Source: Sinanaerobacter chloroacetimidivorans
GTDB taxonomy: Bacteria > Bacillota > Clostridia > Peptostreptococcales > Anaerovoracaceae
Assembly (NCBI RefSeq): GCF_018128545.1
Contig: NZ_JAGSND010000021.1
Location: 1-59,866 of the forward strand
Direction of reading: 5' to 3'
Length of the DNA stretch: 59,866 nucleotides
The notes under the pieces are model-generated. The model did no database searches, was not told the DNA's origin, and saw nothing but the letters and a program-made list of their open reading frames with translations. Below are positions 1 to 7,870 of this stretch, piece by piece. How positions within the stretch are numbered: the stretch's first letter is position 1; each line of letters opens with the position of its first letter. The translations under genes and the position numbers were made by a program.

Positions 1-83
1 GCAATGGGTTTTATTTCAGTTTCCGCAAATCGACGGAATAATTCCTGCTGAAGTAAATGTGTTTTCGTTAATTTAAAATCCAT
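1..83 (-). CDS. Acyl-CoA dehydrogenase, N-terminal fragment cut by window edge
   Basis: Reading the minus strand from an ATG at 83 gives 27 residues beginning MDFKLTKTHLLQQELFRRFA, the characteristic opening of short-chain (butyryl-type) acyl-CoA dehydrogenases. An AGGAGG ribosome binding site lies at 94-99. The rest of the gene is outside the window. It follows the ETF-beta-like gene on the same strand after a 572-bp gap, so it probably has its own promoter. Identification rests on only 27 residues. Confidence 0.6.
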   Translation of the reverse strand, partial: MDFKLTKTHLLQQELFRRFAETEIKPI

Positions 84-473
84 TTTTCATTTTCCTCCTA
101 TTTTGTAATGATTAATGACAATAATCTTATCAACTTATCTTATCCTACAAATAACACTTTAACTTATTGTTAATAATTAGTCAAATAAAATTTCTACAAA
201 ATGACAGGTGTATTTTGTATACTTTTGACGTCTGCCTCCTTTGTATATTTGACTAAATACATTGAATTTTCAGACTTTTACGCCCTCCTTATTCTGCTGG
301 ATTTTTTTTCAACAACTCTGCCTTTGTCTTCCGTTTGTCTTACATGTTCTTTCCATAATTTCTTACAGATTATCTTATTTTATACCTGAAATCTTATCTT
401 TTTGAAATTGCAAGGTTTCCTGTTTTTTTCGCAGAATCTTTTCATCGACGAACCGTTTTCCGCGACAGTTTTA

Positions 474-493
474 ATTGATAATGATTTATCAAT
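474..493. promoter_or_regulatory. Fur-like palindromic site
   Basis: The sequence ATTGATAATGATTTATCAAT has 7-bp perfect inverted arms around a 6-bp centre and contains the GATAATGAT core typical of Fur-family boxes. It lies about 390 bp upstream of the edge acyl-CoA dehydrogenase and about 160 bp after the ETF-beta-like gene, so its target is uncertain and it may be accidental in AT-rich DNA. Confidence 0.25.
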
Positions 494-580
494 TTTACAA
501 TAAAACATCCTGATTTTTGCACTGAACCAGGACTTACTTGTTATTTATTTCCAATTAAATTTTCTATTTTAAGAGGCAAA

Positions 581-621
581 ATTACCAAATCGGTAATAAC
601 ATCTTCCACGAAGGTGGGAAG
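581..621 (-). terminator. Probable terminator hairpins after ETF-beta-like gene
   Basis: Two hairpins lie within 75 bp of the stop codon at 656. ATTACC/GGTAAT at 581-597 has a 5-nt loop and is followed on the minus strand by TTTTGCC. A second stem, CTTC(C)CAC/GTGGAAG, covers about 603-621. Both are short, so efficiency is uncertain. Confidence 0.45.
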
Positions 622-655
622 CATTGGATTGGCTCATTGAAAATAATACAGACAT

Positions 656-1417
656 TTACAAAATAAAGGATTTTATGTCATTAACAATGTGACGGAAGGA
701 TTCTGATTCGGTACCGCTTTCGGCCGCCCCTTCCTTGATTATGTGCTTTCTGCAATCTACAGGCTCAAATATTATTTTTTTTCTGCATTTCACAGGTTCG
801 AAAACGGATAGGATTTCTGTTTTCTCTGTCCATTGTTCTGCAATATCATGATTCAAGTCTTTAAAAGGCCAGATCATGATGTTTTTTGTATGTAAACTTT
901 TAATATTTTTCAGTGTCATCCCTCTTAATATAAATTTTTTTCTGCTTATTACAAGCATACTGGGAAGCGGACATGACAAAACGATATCCCATTGACCTAC
1001 ATTGGAAACTGACTCTACGTTGTTATGTTCCAGTTGAAACTCCTTTATATAGGAAGTATGTGGTATTCCCAGAAATTCAGCTACCATTGGCCCCAGCACT
1101 TCGATTCTGCCCTTGACGCTTTGATATCCTGAAAGTATCAAATCATATCGGCCTAGCTTCCGGATAGCGGCAGCCAGACAGCGGGCCGTGAGATGATCAT
1201 CGTGACTTTCCGGCTCATTGTCCCATAAGAGGTACGCCTGGTCTGCTCCTAAAGCCAGAGATTCGGTCAGCATCGCCTCTTTTTCACTGGCCCCCATTGA
1301 CAGCGTTATAATCTCAATATCACAGGAGGGTTCTGCCCTCTCTTTGCACTGAAGGGCCATTTCCAGTGCATTCCCGTCATCATAACACAGATCTTTTAGC
1401 AAAACAATGATTCTCAT
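656..1417 (-). CDS. Divergent electron-transfer flavoprotein beta-subunit-like protein
   Basis: 253 residues with the ETF-beta/FixA fold signature: N-terminal MRIIVLLK strand, a LALGADQAYLL segment (about 54-64) and the GYQSVKGRIEVLGPMVAEFLG segment (97-117). In normal ETF-beta this last segment reads roughly GxQAxDGDTxQVGP and binds AMP/FAD phosphates; here DGDT is replaced by KGRI, so nucleotide binding is probably altered. The C-terminus holds a small internal repeat, FEPVxCRKxII twice in a row (about 206-228). No ETF-alpha gene is in the window. It follows the CoA-transferase gene and precedes an acyl-CoA dehydrogenase gene, so it may serve the acyl-CoA dehydrogenases of this cluster. Assignment to the superfamily is fairly sure; activity is not. 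Confidence 0.7.
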   Translation of the reverse strand: MRIIVLLKDLCYDDGNALEMALQCKERAEPSCDIEIITLSMGASEKEAMLTESLALGADQAYLLWDNEPESHDDHLTARCLAAAIRKLGRYDLILSGYQSVKGRIEVLGPMVAEFLGIPHTSYIKEFQLEHNNVESVSNVGQWDIVLSCPLPSMLVISRKKFILRGMTLKNIKSLHTKNIMIWPFKDLNHDIAEQWTEKTEILSVFEPVKCRKKIIFEPVDCRKHIIKEGAAESGTESESFRHIVNDIKSFIL

Positions 1418-1510
1418 CGGTTACGTCCTTTTTCTACTTATTAAGAAAGCTCTTAGACTTTTATTTTAGCTTTTATTAAAAAAGGTCAGGCTTTCCTTTT
1501 TACTTTTATT

Positions 1511-1545
1511 AAGAAAGCCGGAAAACTTCCCTTCCCGGCTTTCTT
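1511..1545 (-). terminator. Hairpin after CoA-transferase gene
   Basis: Perfect 11-bp arms AAGAAAGCCGG (1511-1521) and CCGGCTTTCTT (1535-1545) with a 13-nt loop, 26 bp beyond the stop codon at 1571. The following minus-strand sequence is A-rich rather than T-rich, so it may only partly terminate or may stabilise the 3' end while the downstream ETF-beta-like gene is still transcribed. Confidence 0.5.
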
Positions 1546-1570
1546 CTTATATACAAGTTTTATTCAGCAG

Positions 1571-3154
1571 CTATTTCATTTCCATCAGATTCTTCAATTT
1601 CCCCCATTGTGGCTGGAATATGGCAGGATCCATCAACTTAGGGCCTCCTTCAGGAATGATCGGCTCAAATCCCATTTGATCAAGAATCTGGGTCTTTAGA
1701 TCAATACCTGGAGCGATTTCCTTAAGAACCATACCTTCCAAGGTTCTTTCTATGACACACCGTTCCGTAATAAAGAGAATATGGTTACCTCTTTTCAATG
1801 ACTGCTCCGCATTAAACGTAAGCTGCGGGCACTGATCTACAAACTTCTTAAATTTGCCTTCCGTTACAATGATCATCTTTCCGTCTTCAACCTTGCACTC
1901 AATGCCTCCCGCCGTAAAGGTTCCCACGAACACGGCATATTTCGCCGTAGCCGCAATGTTTGCAAATCCTCCGACTCCCATAATTTTTCCGTTGAGAAGA
2001 CTGGTATTTACGTTTCCGTCCTTATCCACCTCGCTGAGTCCGAAGACGCCAAGGTCCAACCCGCCTCCGTCAAAGAAGCTGAAATGATCTCCCTGGTCGC
2101 AGGATGCCTCAATATTCCAGTGAGCGCCAAAGTCCCTGCCTCCTCCGGGAATCCCGCCAATACTCCCGGATTCCGAGATCATGGTAATCATATGGTCACA
2201 GCCTTCCTCTGCCATAACATTTCCCATATAGGTAGGAGTCCCGATTCCGCAATTTGCTTTGAAACCGGGTTTGACTTCCATAGCTGCCCTTCTTACCATA
2301 ATTTTCTTCTCATCCAACGGAAGGGGTGCCATGCTGCTTCCCAGGGGAACTCTTACCTGTCCGCAGAAGGAACGGTTAAATTTGGTTCCTTGGGTTTGCA
2401 TGATATTTTCTGGATTTTCCGCGATGACGATATAGTCAACGTAAATGCCCGGTACCTTTACCAGCTTTGGATTTAAGGAACCTGCCTTTGCAAGGGTTTC
2501 AACCTGAGCGATGACAATACCCCCGTTTGCTTTAGCAGCCTGAGCAACCGAAAGCATTTCCAGGTTCAAGGCTTCTTTTTCGCAGGTTATATTTCCGTTT
2601 TCATCTGCTGTGGTACCTCTCATCAGTCCAATGTCAAGGGGCCAGGCTTTATAAAACAGGTACTCTTCTCCAAAGAAATCCGGTACGTATTCCACCAGAT
2701 CTTCACCTTTTTCCTTTGTAAGCGGATTCAGCTTGCCGCCGTCATATCTGGGGTCGATAAAAGTTCCCAAACCTGTTTTGGAAAGGATTCCCGGTGCTTT
2801 TCTTCCCGATTCGTGAAAAACCTGCAGCATGGTACCTAACGGCAAATTCCAGGCCATTATTTTATTTTCACTGATCTTTTTAAAGAGTCCCGGCGAGGAT
2901 CCGGCATGGGAGCCTATGAACCGAGTCATCAGACCGTCATGGGCCCATACTTCTTCTCCTCTGCCTACCCAATCTCCAGCTCCTGCTGCATGAACATGGG
3001 TGATATTGTTCGGATGGCCTGTTTCCAGAAACCTCCGTTCCACAGCAAACGCAATTTCTTCCGGCCATCCTGCCAGGCCGAATACTGCCGTTCCCACAGT
3101 CATATGATCCTGAAAGAGCTCCGCGGCTTCTTTTACGGTGATTACTTTTGCCAT
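1571..3154 (-). CDS. Acyl-CoA:acetate/propionate-type CoA-transferase (family I, fused subunits)
   Basis: Transfers CoA between an acyl-CoA (often acetyl-CoA) and a carboxylic acid. The 527-residue product is a fused alpha-beta family I enzyme: N-terminal half with GxAGWPEEI near 27-34, C-terminal half with SESGSIGGIPGG at 327-338, where Glu328 is the expected catalytic residue that forms the glutamyl-CoA thioester. The start at 3154 is chosen because AGAAGGAGAAAAG lies directly before that ATG; the longer frame to 3223 has no ribosome binding site and would run into a hairpin. It lies downstream of the acyl-CoA synthetase gene, giving the cluster two separate ways to activate a carboxylic acid. 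A paralogue of similar layout is at 52016-53569. Substrate unknown. Confidence 0.85.
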   Translation of the reverse strand: MAKVITVKEAAELFQDHMTVGTAVFGLAGWPEEIAFAVERRFLETGHPNNITHVHAAGAGDWVGRGEEVWAHDGLMTRFIGSHAGSSPGLFKKISENKIMAWNLPLGTMLQVFHESGRKAPGILSKTGLGTFIDPRYDGGKLNPLTKEKGEDLVEYVPDFFGEEYLFYKAWPLDIGLMRGTTADENGNITCEKEALNLEMLSVAQAAKANGGIVIAQVETLAKAGSLNPKLVKVPGIYVDYIVIAENPENIMQTQGTKFNRSFCGQVRVPLGSSMAPLPLDEKKIMVRRAAMEVKPGFKANCGIGTPTYMGNVMAEEGCDHMITMISESGSIGGIPGGGRDFGAHWNIEASCDQGDHFSFFDGGGLDLGVFGLSEVDKDGNVNTSLLNGKIMGVGGFANIAATAKYAVFVGTFTAGGIECKVEDGKMIIVTEGKFKKFVDQCPQLTFNAEQSLKRGNHILFITERCVIERTLEGMVLKEIAPGIDLKTQILDQMGFEPIIPEGGPKLMDPAIFQPQWGKLKNLMEMK

Positions 3155-3193
3155 ATCTTTTCTCCTTCTTATTTTAAAATAAAACCTTGCACC

Positions 3194-3251
3194 TGAACAA
3201 ATAAAAAATACCGTCAAAGCCACACAGCGGCTGGATTTTTTTATTTGTTCA
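3194..3251. repeat. Long inverted repeat in leader of CoA-transferase gene
   Basis: Arms TGAACAAATAAAAAAT (3194-3209) and its complement ATTTTTTTATTTGTTCA (3235-3251, one extra T) enclose 25 bp that can form a smaller AGCC/GGCT stem. It sits between the acyl-CoA synthetase stop (3291) and the CoA-transferase start (3154). It could be an intercistronic terminator, a processing site or a protein binding site. Confidence 0.6.
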
Positions 3252-3290
3252 GTGGATATTCATTCAATAAATTTTAATTTTGGGATTTGA

Positions 3291-5231
3291 TCAGCTGCTT
3301 CTATTTTTGTTTTCAGCATCTGTACAAAGAGTCAACTTTTCCTTTTGTGCTGCTGCTAATTTACGAAGAGTGGCTTTCAAACACTTACCTGAATCCGACA
3401 AAGGAAAGGAATCGATGAAGAAGATCCATTTAGGGGTTTTGTTCGTTGAAATCTTTCCTTTGCAAAAAGCCTTTACTTCCTGGTCCGTCAGGAAATGTCC
3501 TTCCTTCACTTTTAGAAAGGCAGCTACTTCTTCTCCGTATAAATCATCCGGGATTCCAACAACACCGGCCTGTTCAATCAGTTCGTGGCTGCAGAGAAAA
3601 TCCTCAATTTCCTTTGGGCTGATATTTTCTCCGCTTCGAATAATGATATCCTTGCATCGATCCTGAATGCACAAATAGCCGTTTGGCAGAACATACCCGA
3701 TGTCACCTGTGCGGAGCCATCCCTTGGCATCCACTGTCTTTTCCGTTTCTTCCTTCATGCGATAATAGCCCTGCATGATGTTATAACCCTTCACCCATAT
3801 TTCCCCCGGATTCCCGGGCGGTAATTCTTCTTTCGTTCTTAGATCCATAATTTTGATATCCACTCCGGGAATGGGTTTGCCTACACTGGTTTCCTTCAGT
3901 TCATCGGGGTCATCCCCCAAAACAGAAGTAACACAAGGAGACGCCTCCGTAAGCCCGTAGGATACGATCAGCTCCTTGATGCCCAGCTTTTCTTTAATCT
4001 GCTTCATGATGCCGGGAGCACAGGATGACCCTGCGATGATGCCGGTACGCATAGAGGAAATATCATAGCTGTTTTTGCTGATTTCATTGATAAATCCAAG
4101 AAACATCGTAGGGACACCGGAAACTGCAGTGCATTTTTCTCTTTCGATTAAGGACAGGGTAATTTCCGGTTTGAATTTATCCACCATAACCATAGAGCAT
4201 CCTGAAATCAATGCGGTGAGAGTACAGGCTACACAGCCGAAGCAATGGAACATGGGAGCCTGAACACACATGATATCCTTTTCTGTCAGCCGCATCCGTT
4301 CTGCCATGGCTACGGCATTTTCCATGATGTTTTCATGGCTCAGCATGACGCCTTTGGGAACTCCCGTAGTACCGGAAGTATAGATTATATGTACTACATC
4401 CTGAAAGGAAAGCTGCTGTTCCCGTTTATGAAGCATTTCTTCCTTGACTACCCTTCCGGATTCCATAAGATCGGTCCATCGCAAAGTACCGGGGTACTCC
4501 TCGTCACTGATTACGATGACGTTTTTCAGCATAGGCAGTTTCGGCGACTTCAAATTACCTGGAATGGCATCCCATAATTCCGGACAGATTCGATAGAGAA
4601 TTTCCATATTTTCCGCAGCTTTTGTTCCTACCTGCAAGATGAGGGTCCGGGTATCGGAGAGTCTTAAAATTTCCTCCATCCTTCTTTCCTTTTCATAGGC
4701 ATTAAAGGGAACCATCATTCCGCCTGCTTTGCTGATTCCTATCTGCGCTACAACGAATTCCGGAGAATTCACGGCCCAGACGCCGACCTTGTCTCCCTTA
4801 TCAACCCCAATGGAAAGAAGTCCTTTTGCAAGGTCATCTGTCATTTCCTTCAGCTCTCTATAAAGGTATCTCCTGCTGCCTGTACTGCTGACCAGTGCTT
4901 CTCTCCCGGGAAAGCGGTCCGCGGTAAAATCAGCAAGCTTTCCGACGGTTAAATCAATATAACTGTGAGCGGAAATCTCCAAATACTGGTCGGGTTCGTC
5001 GGGATTAAATAATCTGGCACTTTTTTGTTGTGAGACCCCTATGTTTTCCATGGCAAAGGTTCTGAAAACTGTCTCAATCCACGGCATGGGCCAGGGAAGC
5101 TTCCATGCTTCCGATTCCAGGAAACCATCTGCCGAAAAAATCATTTTCTTTCCCACGAGACTGCAGGGTATGCTGTCTACGGAATTTACGGTTATCTCTA
5201 TTTTTCTGCTGTGATCTATGATCTTCCTCAT
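3291..5231 (-). CDS. AMP-forming acyl-CoA synthetase (ANL family) with N-terminal extension
   Basis: Activates a carboxylic acid to an acyl-adenylate and then to acyl-CoA in the cytoplasm. The 646-residue product has the P-loop motif YTSGTTGVPKG (284-294), the YGLTEASPC region, the GWLRTGDIGY hinge region and the C-terminal lysine in PLSDSGKCLK. The canonical fold starts near residue 91 (YIDLTVGKLADFTADRFPGR), so about 70-80 residues at the N-terminus are extra compared with typical family members of 500-560 residues. The start at 5231 has AAGGGAAGG upstream. It lies between the OFA transporter and the CoA-transferase, suggesting the transported compound is a carboxylate that this enzyme activates. 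Which acid is unknown. Confidence 0.87.
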   Translation of the reverse strand: MRKIIDHSRKIEITVNSVDSIPCSLVGKKMIFSADGFLESEAWKLPWPMPWIETVFRTFAMENIGVSQQKSARLFNPDEPDQYLEISAHSYIDLTVGKLADFTADRFPGREALVSSTGSRRYLYRELKEMTDDLAKGLLSIGVDKGDKVGVWAVNSPEFVVAQIGISKAGGMMVPFNAYEKERRMEEILRLSDTRTLILQVGTKAAENMEILYRICPELWDAIPGNLKSPKLPMLKNVIVISDEEYPGTLRWTDLMESGRVVKEEMLHKREQQLSFQDVVHIIYTSGTTGVPKGVMLSHENIMENAVAMAERMRLTEKDIMCVQAPMFHCFGCVACTLTALISGCSMVMVDKFKPEITLSLIEREKCTAVSGVPTMFLGFINEISKNSYDISSMRTGIIAGSSCAPGIMKQIKEKLGIKELIVSYGLTEASPCVTSVLGDDPDELKETSVGKPIPGVDIKIMDLRTKEELPPGNPGEIWVKGYNIMQGYYRMKEETEKTVDAKGWLRTGDIGYVLPNGYLCIQDRCKDIIIRSGENISPKEIEDFLCSHELIEQAGVVGIPDDLYGEEVAAFLKVKEGHFLTDQEVKAFCKGKISTNKTPKWIFFIDSFPLSDSGKCLKATLRKLAAAQKEKLTLCTDAENKNRSS

Positions 5232-5261
5232 AACAGCCTTCCCTTCTTTTTAATGGTTGAT

Positions 5262-6509
5262 CTACGCCTCCTCCGAAGAAGCTTTCCGAACGGCTTTTTT
5301 TCTCATTTCCCGAACGATGAAGGTGAGCAGGATTCCCACGAGACTCAGTGCTGCGGCGATCAGAAAAGCATTGGTATAGTCTCCGTTATTGGCAGCCTTT
5401 ACGGTTGCCGCCATTACCGGACCCACATAGCCGCCGATTGCAAAACCGGTAAACATAAATCCATAATTCACTCCATTATTTTTGGCACCGAAGCTGTCTG
5501 CAGTCAATGCAGGGAAAACTCCCATAAATCCCCCGAAGCAGAAGCCGATAGCCATAACAATGGGAACAAACTTGCCAAAATCACCGGCACCCACCGTAGA
5601 CAGCGCGAACATCATGAGACCGGACAGAATATACATGACAGGCAAAGCATTATATCTTCCAATTTTATCTGAAACCCACCCCCAGACTACTCTTCCTGTG
5701 GTATTTGCAATGGCTACACAGCTGACCGCCAAAGCTGCCAACGCAGGCTCGACGCCGATAACCTCCTGGGCAATGGGTGAAGCCTGACTTATAATCATCA
5801 AACCTGCCATAGCACCAATGATAAACATGATAACCAACAGATAGAATAGAGGATCTGCAAGCATTTGAGACCAGGTCTTATCTTTTCCGGTGTTGGCGGA
5901 AGAAGCGGTGATTGCAGGAGGTTCCCAGCCCTCAGGTTTATATCCCGCCGGTGCAGTGATAATGAATTGGGATCCGGCCAGGATGATGATCAGATAGATA
6001 ATTCCTAAGGTCTTAAAGGTAAACAGCACCCCTGAGCTGGCAATAATCTGCTGTGCAACGGGGGCGAAGATGATGGCCCCGGAACCGTATCCGGCTGTGG
6101 CCAATCCCCCTACCAGACCCCTTTTATCCGGAAAAAATTTAACGGTATTGGCAATGGTACAGCTGTAGACCAAGCCCATGCCAAAACCGGCGATGATTCC
6201 ATAGCTGACATAGAGCCAGGCTAGAGAGGTAGTAAGGCCTGACAGGAAGATACCGCCGCCGAATAAAATACCCCCTGCGAATATCACCCATTTAGGGCCG
6301 TACTTATCCTGAATTTTCCCGCCCGTAATCATCGTAATCGGGCTTACCGCATTGGCAATGGTAAAGGTTAGAGCGGTAGCCGCCGCAGTCCATCCGAAGG
6401 TTTTGATCAAGGGTCCGGCGAAAACGCTCCAAGCATATCCCGAACCGATACACAGATTGATTATCAGGCTGGCACCAAGAATGAACCATCTTTTTTTCTT
6501 AAGATCCAT
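5262..6509 (-). CDS. OFA-family MFS transporter (oxalate/formate antiporter-like)
   Basis: A 415-residue integral membrane protein of the major facilitator superfamily with about 12 hydrophobic segments. The opening KKRWFILGASLIINLCIGSGYAWSVF and the pattern GGxIQDKYGPKWVIFAGG between segments 2 and 3 are typical of the OFA (oxalate:formate antiporter) family, whose members move small carboxylates. Met at 6509 is preferred to the in-frame ATG at 6530 because GAGGGAAATAAC precedes it. It is immediately upstream of the acyl-CoA synthetase gene (30-bp gap), so uptake or exchange of the carboxylate used by the cluster is the likely role. Substrate and coupling ion cannot be told from sequence. 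Confidence 0.85.
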   Translation of the reverse strand: MDLKKKRWFILGASLIINLCIGSGYAWSVFAGPLIKTFGWTAAATALTFTIANAVSPITMITGGKIQDKYGPKWVIFAGGILFGGGIFLSGLTTSLAWLYVSYGIIAGFGMGLVYSCTIANTVKFFPDKRGLVGGLATAGYGSGAIIFAPVAQQIIASSGVLFTFKTLGIIYLIIILAGSQFIITAPAGYKPEGWEPPAITASSANTGKDKTWSQMLADPLFYLLVIMFIIGAMAGLMIISQASPIAQEVIGVEPALAALAVSCVAIANTTGRVVWGWVSDKIGRYNALPVMYILSGLMMFALSTVGAGDFGKFVPIVMAIGFCFGGFMGVFPALTADSFGAKNNGVNYGFMFTGFAIGGYVGPVMAATVKAANNGDYTNAFLIAAALSLVGILLTFIVREMRKKAVRKASSEEA

Positions 6510-6592
6510 GTTATTTCCCTCAGCTTTCATTGTTTATTTTTTAACAATAACGGATATAAATTGTCTCTTCTTTCTAACCCTTGCTCCCTTCG

Positions 6593-6784
6593 CTAGATTT
6601 CCTGCTCCGGTTTCTGAAAGACTACTTTGAAATCTTTAAAATCCTCTTTGATATCAAGTTTTTTTTTCTCCGATAATAATCTGGCACAGGAGGTTTTGCA
6701 GCTGGATGGGCAATCGGCACACATTTCATTCTGACCTACAGGTTCAAACCTGCGATAATTGGTTTCAACAATAATTTTGCCCAT
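6593..6784 (-). CDS. Small Cys-rich hypothetical protein
   Basis: A 63-residue protein with one conspicuous cysteine cluster, CADCPSSCKTSC (22-33, spacing CX2CX3CX3C), and otherwise charged residues. It could hold a metal or Fe-S centre, but I recognise no family. GGAGGAAG lies directly before the start. The gene overlaps the end of the 181-residue gene by 20 bp, which implies translational coupling. It belongs to a trio of small genes placed between the molybdenum hydroxylase and the transporter. Confidence 0.65.
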   Translation of the reverse strand: MGKIIVETNYRRFEPVGQNEMCADCPSSCKTSCARLLSEKKKLDIKEDFKDFKVVFQKPEQEI

Positions 6785-7310
6785 AGACTTCCTCCACTTC
6801 AGAGTTGAAAAAAACGGCCTGCCACTTTCCGTTCATATACTCCTCGTTGCTTTGAAACAACTGTTCCAAAGATTCATAGGCAGTACGTTCTCCGCAGAAA
6901 TACATATTGATTTTGTTTTTCTCGATAGTCCACTGCTTCATTTCATCGTCAAACCAGATCAGCGTATCTGTAGGCTTATGAAAGAACTGATCTGCACCCA
7001 ATGCCTTTTTGTTTAGAAACTCCTTGGGAGAAGGCATTTCCACCAGGTCATAAATACGATTGATTTCCATTTCGAAAACTTTTCCCGTATCCGTTCTTCG
7101 GGCCAGAAGTTTTCGATTTTGCATCATAAGTTCCAGAAAATCTCCGGCCAGCTCCATCATATGACCAACCGCATCCAATACCTGAATGATGATCCTGCCA
7201 TCTTCGTACCGGGCCATACCCTCTACTTCGAACATATCGTCTTCCAGATAGAAATCTACATTTCTGCCCTTCAACTCCTCCATCAATTTCTCTCGATTTT
7301 TGAACAGCAT
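6765..7310 (-). CDS. Hypothetical 181-residue protein
   Basis: No family recognised. The product is soluble, acidic and rich in aromatic residues, without a signal peptide or membrane segment. It starts after GAAGGAGGAAAAAGAG and overlaps the following Cys-rich gene by 20 bp, while the YopX-like gene ends only 15 bp upstream, so the three genes are one translation unit. Their place in the catabolic cluster suggests an accessory function such as enzyme maturation or a substrate-related role, but this is only inference from neighbours. Confidence 0.65.
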   Translation of the reverse strand: MLFKNREKLMEELKGRNVDFYLEDDMFEVEGMARYEDGRIIIQVLDAVGHMMELAGDFLELMMQNRKLLARRTDTGKVFEMEINRIYDLVEMPSPKEFLNKKALGADQFFHKPTDTLIWFDDEMKQWTIEKNKINMYFCGERTAYESLEQLFQSNEEYMNGKWQAVFFNSEVEEVYGQNYC

Positions 7311-7325
7311 CTCTTTTTCCTCCTT

Positions 7326-7730
7326 CTAGGAACGATATTGAAAAAGGCCGGGATCTTCATAGATGTTGCCTACTACTTCGATGGTATCCGTTAAAAATTC
7401 GCCGCCCATAGACACCATGCCATCCCAGGAAAGTATGACAAATGCCGAAATTTCGTCGCTCCAAATGATCTGATGCAGAGATTCTTCCCATTGAACGATA
7501 TCCCCCTCATAAATTTCATTTTTATTTCTGTCATACCACCCTGTAAATTGCAGAGGCACAAATTCCAACGGTTCTTTCCCACGGAAATCATAAATACAAA
7601 GCACACCATAAGATAAATAGGAATAGATGGTTTTGTTTGCAGACTCCTCTATCTCTGGTTGTTCCAGAGCTTCCGGCGAATACATTTTTTTTGCTTCTGG
7701 GTCCCAGGCTCTAAATTTTATTTCCCGCAT
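7326..7730 (-). CDS. YopX-domain protein
   Basis: A 134-residue product that begins MREIKFRAWDPEAKKM and continues with LQFTGWYDRNKNEIYEGDIV, the two hallmarks of the YopX family, known mainly from phages and mobile elements and with no assigned biochemical role. The start at 7730 follows AGAAGGAGAGACAG; the longer frame to 7811 lacks a ribosome binding site. It sits inside a metabolic operon, an unusual place for a phage-type protein, and may be a relic of transfer or a recruited accessory factor. Confidence 0.75.
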   Translation of the reverse strand: MREIKFRAWDPEAKKMYSPEALEQPEIEESANKTIYSYLSYGVLCIYDFRGKEPLEFVPLQFTGWYDRNKNEIYEGDIVQWEESLHQIIWSDEISAFVILSWDGMVSMGGEFLTDTIEVVGNIYEDPGLFQYRS

Positions 7731-7870
7731 TCTGTCTCTCCTTCTTTCTTCCAAGCAGCATTCTTTTTTTAACAGCGGCAGCGGAAGTCTTAAAAAAACC
7801 GCTGCCGCCATTCTCAGTATTCAAAAGGTGCATTCCTCTTGAACCCTGATGATCAATCGTTTGATGCTTT

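Larger units (their letters stand above)
84..655. other. 572-bp intergenic region, AT-rich, no gene seen
   Basis: No coding frame with a ribosome binding site was found. It holds two hairpins just after the ETF-beta-like gene (581-597 and about 603-621, the first followed on the minus strand by TTTTGCC), a Fur-like palindrome at 474-493, and a possible minus-strand promoter with -35 TTGACT (179-184) and a poor -10 TAAAGT (156-161) for the acyl-CoA dehydrogenase at the edge. A 62-codon plus-strand frame at 201-389 has no ribosome binding site and looks like chance. Confidence 0.5.

Noticed and set aside
201..389. 62-codon plus-strand frame at the left end
   Set aside because: No ribosome binding site, AT-rich low-complexity composition, no recognisable domain.
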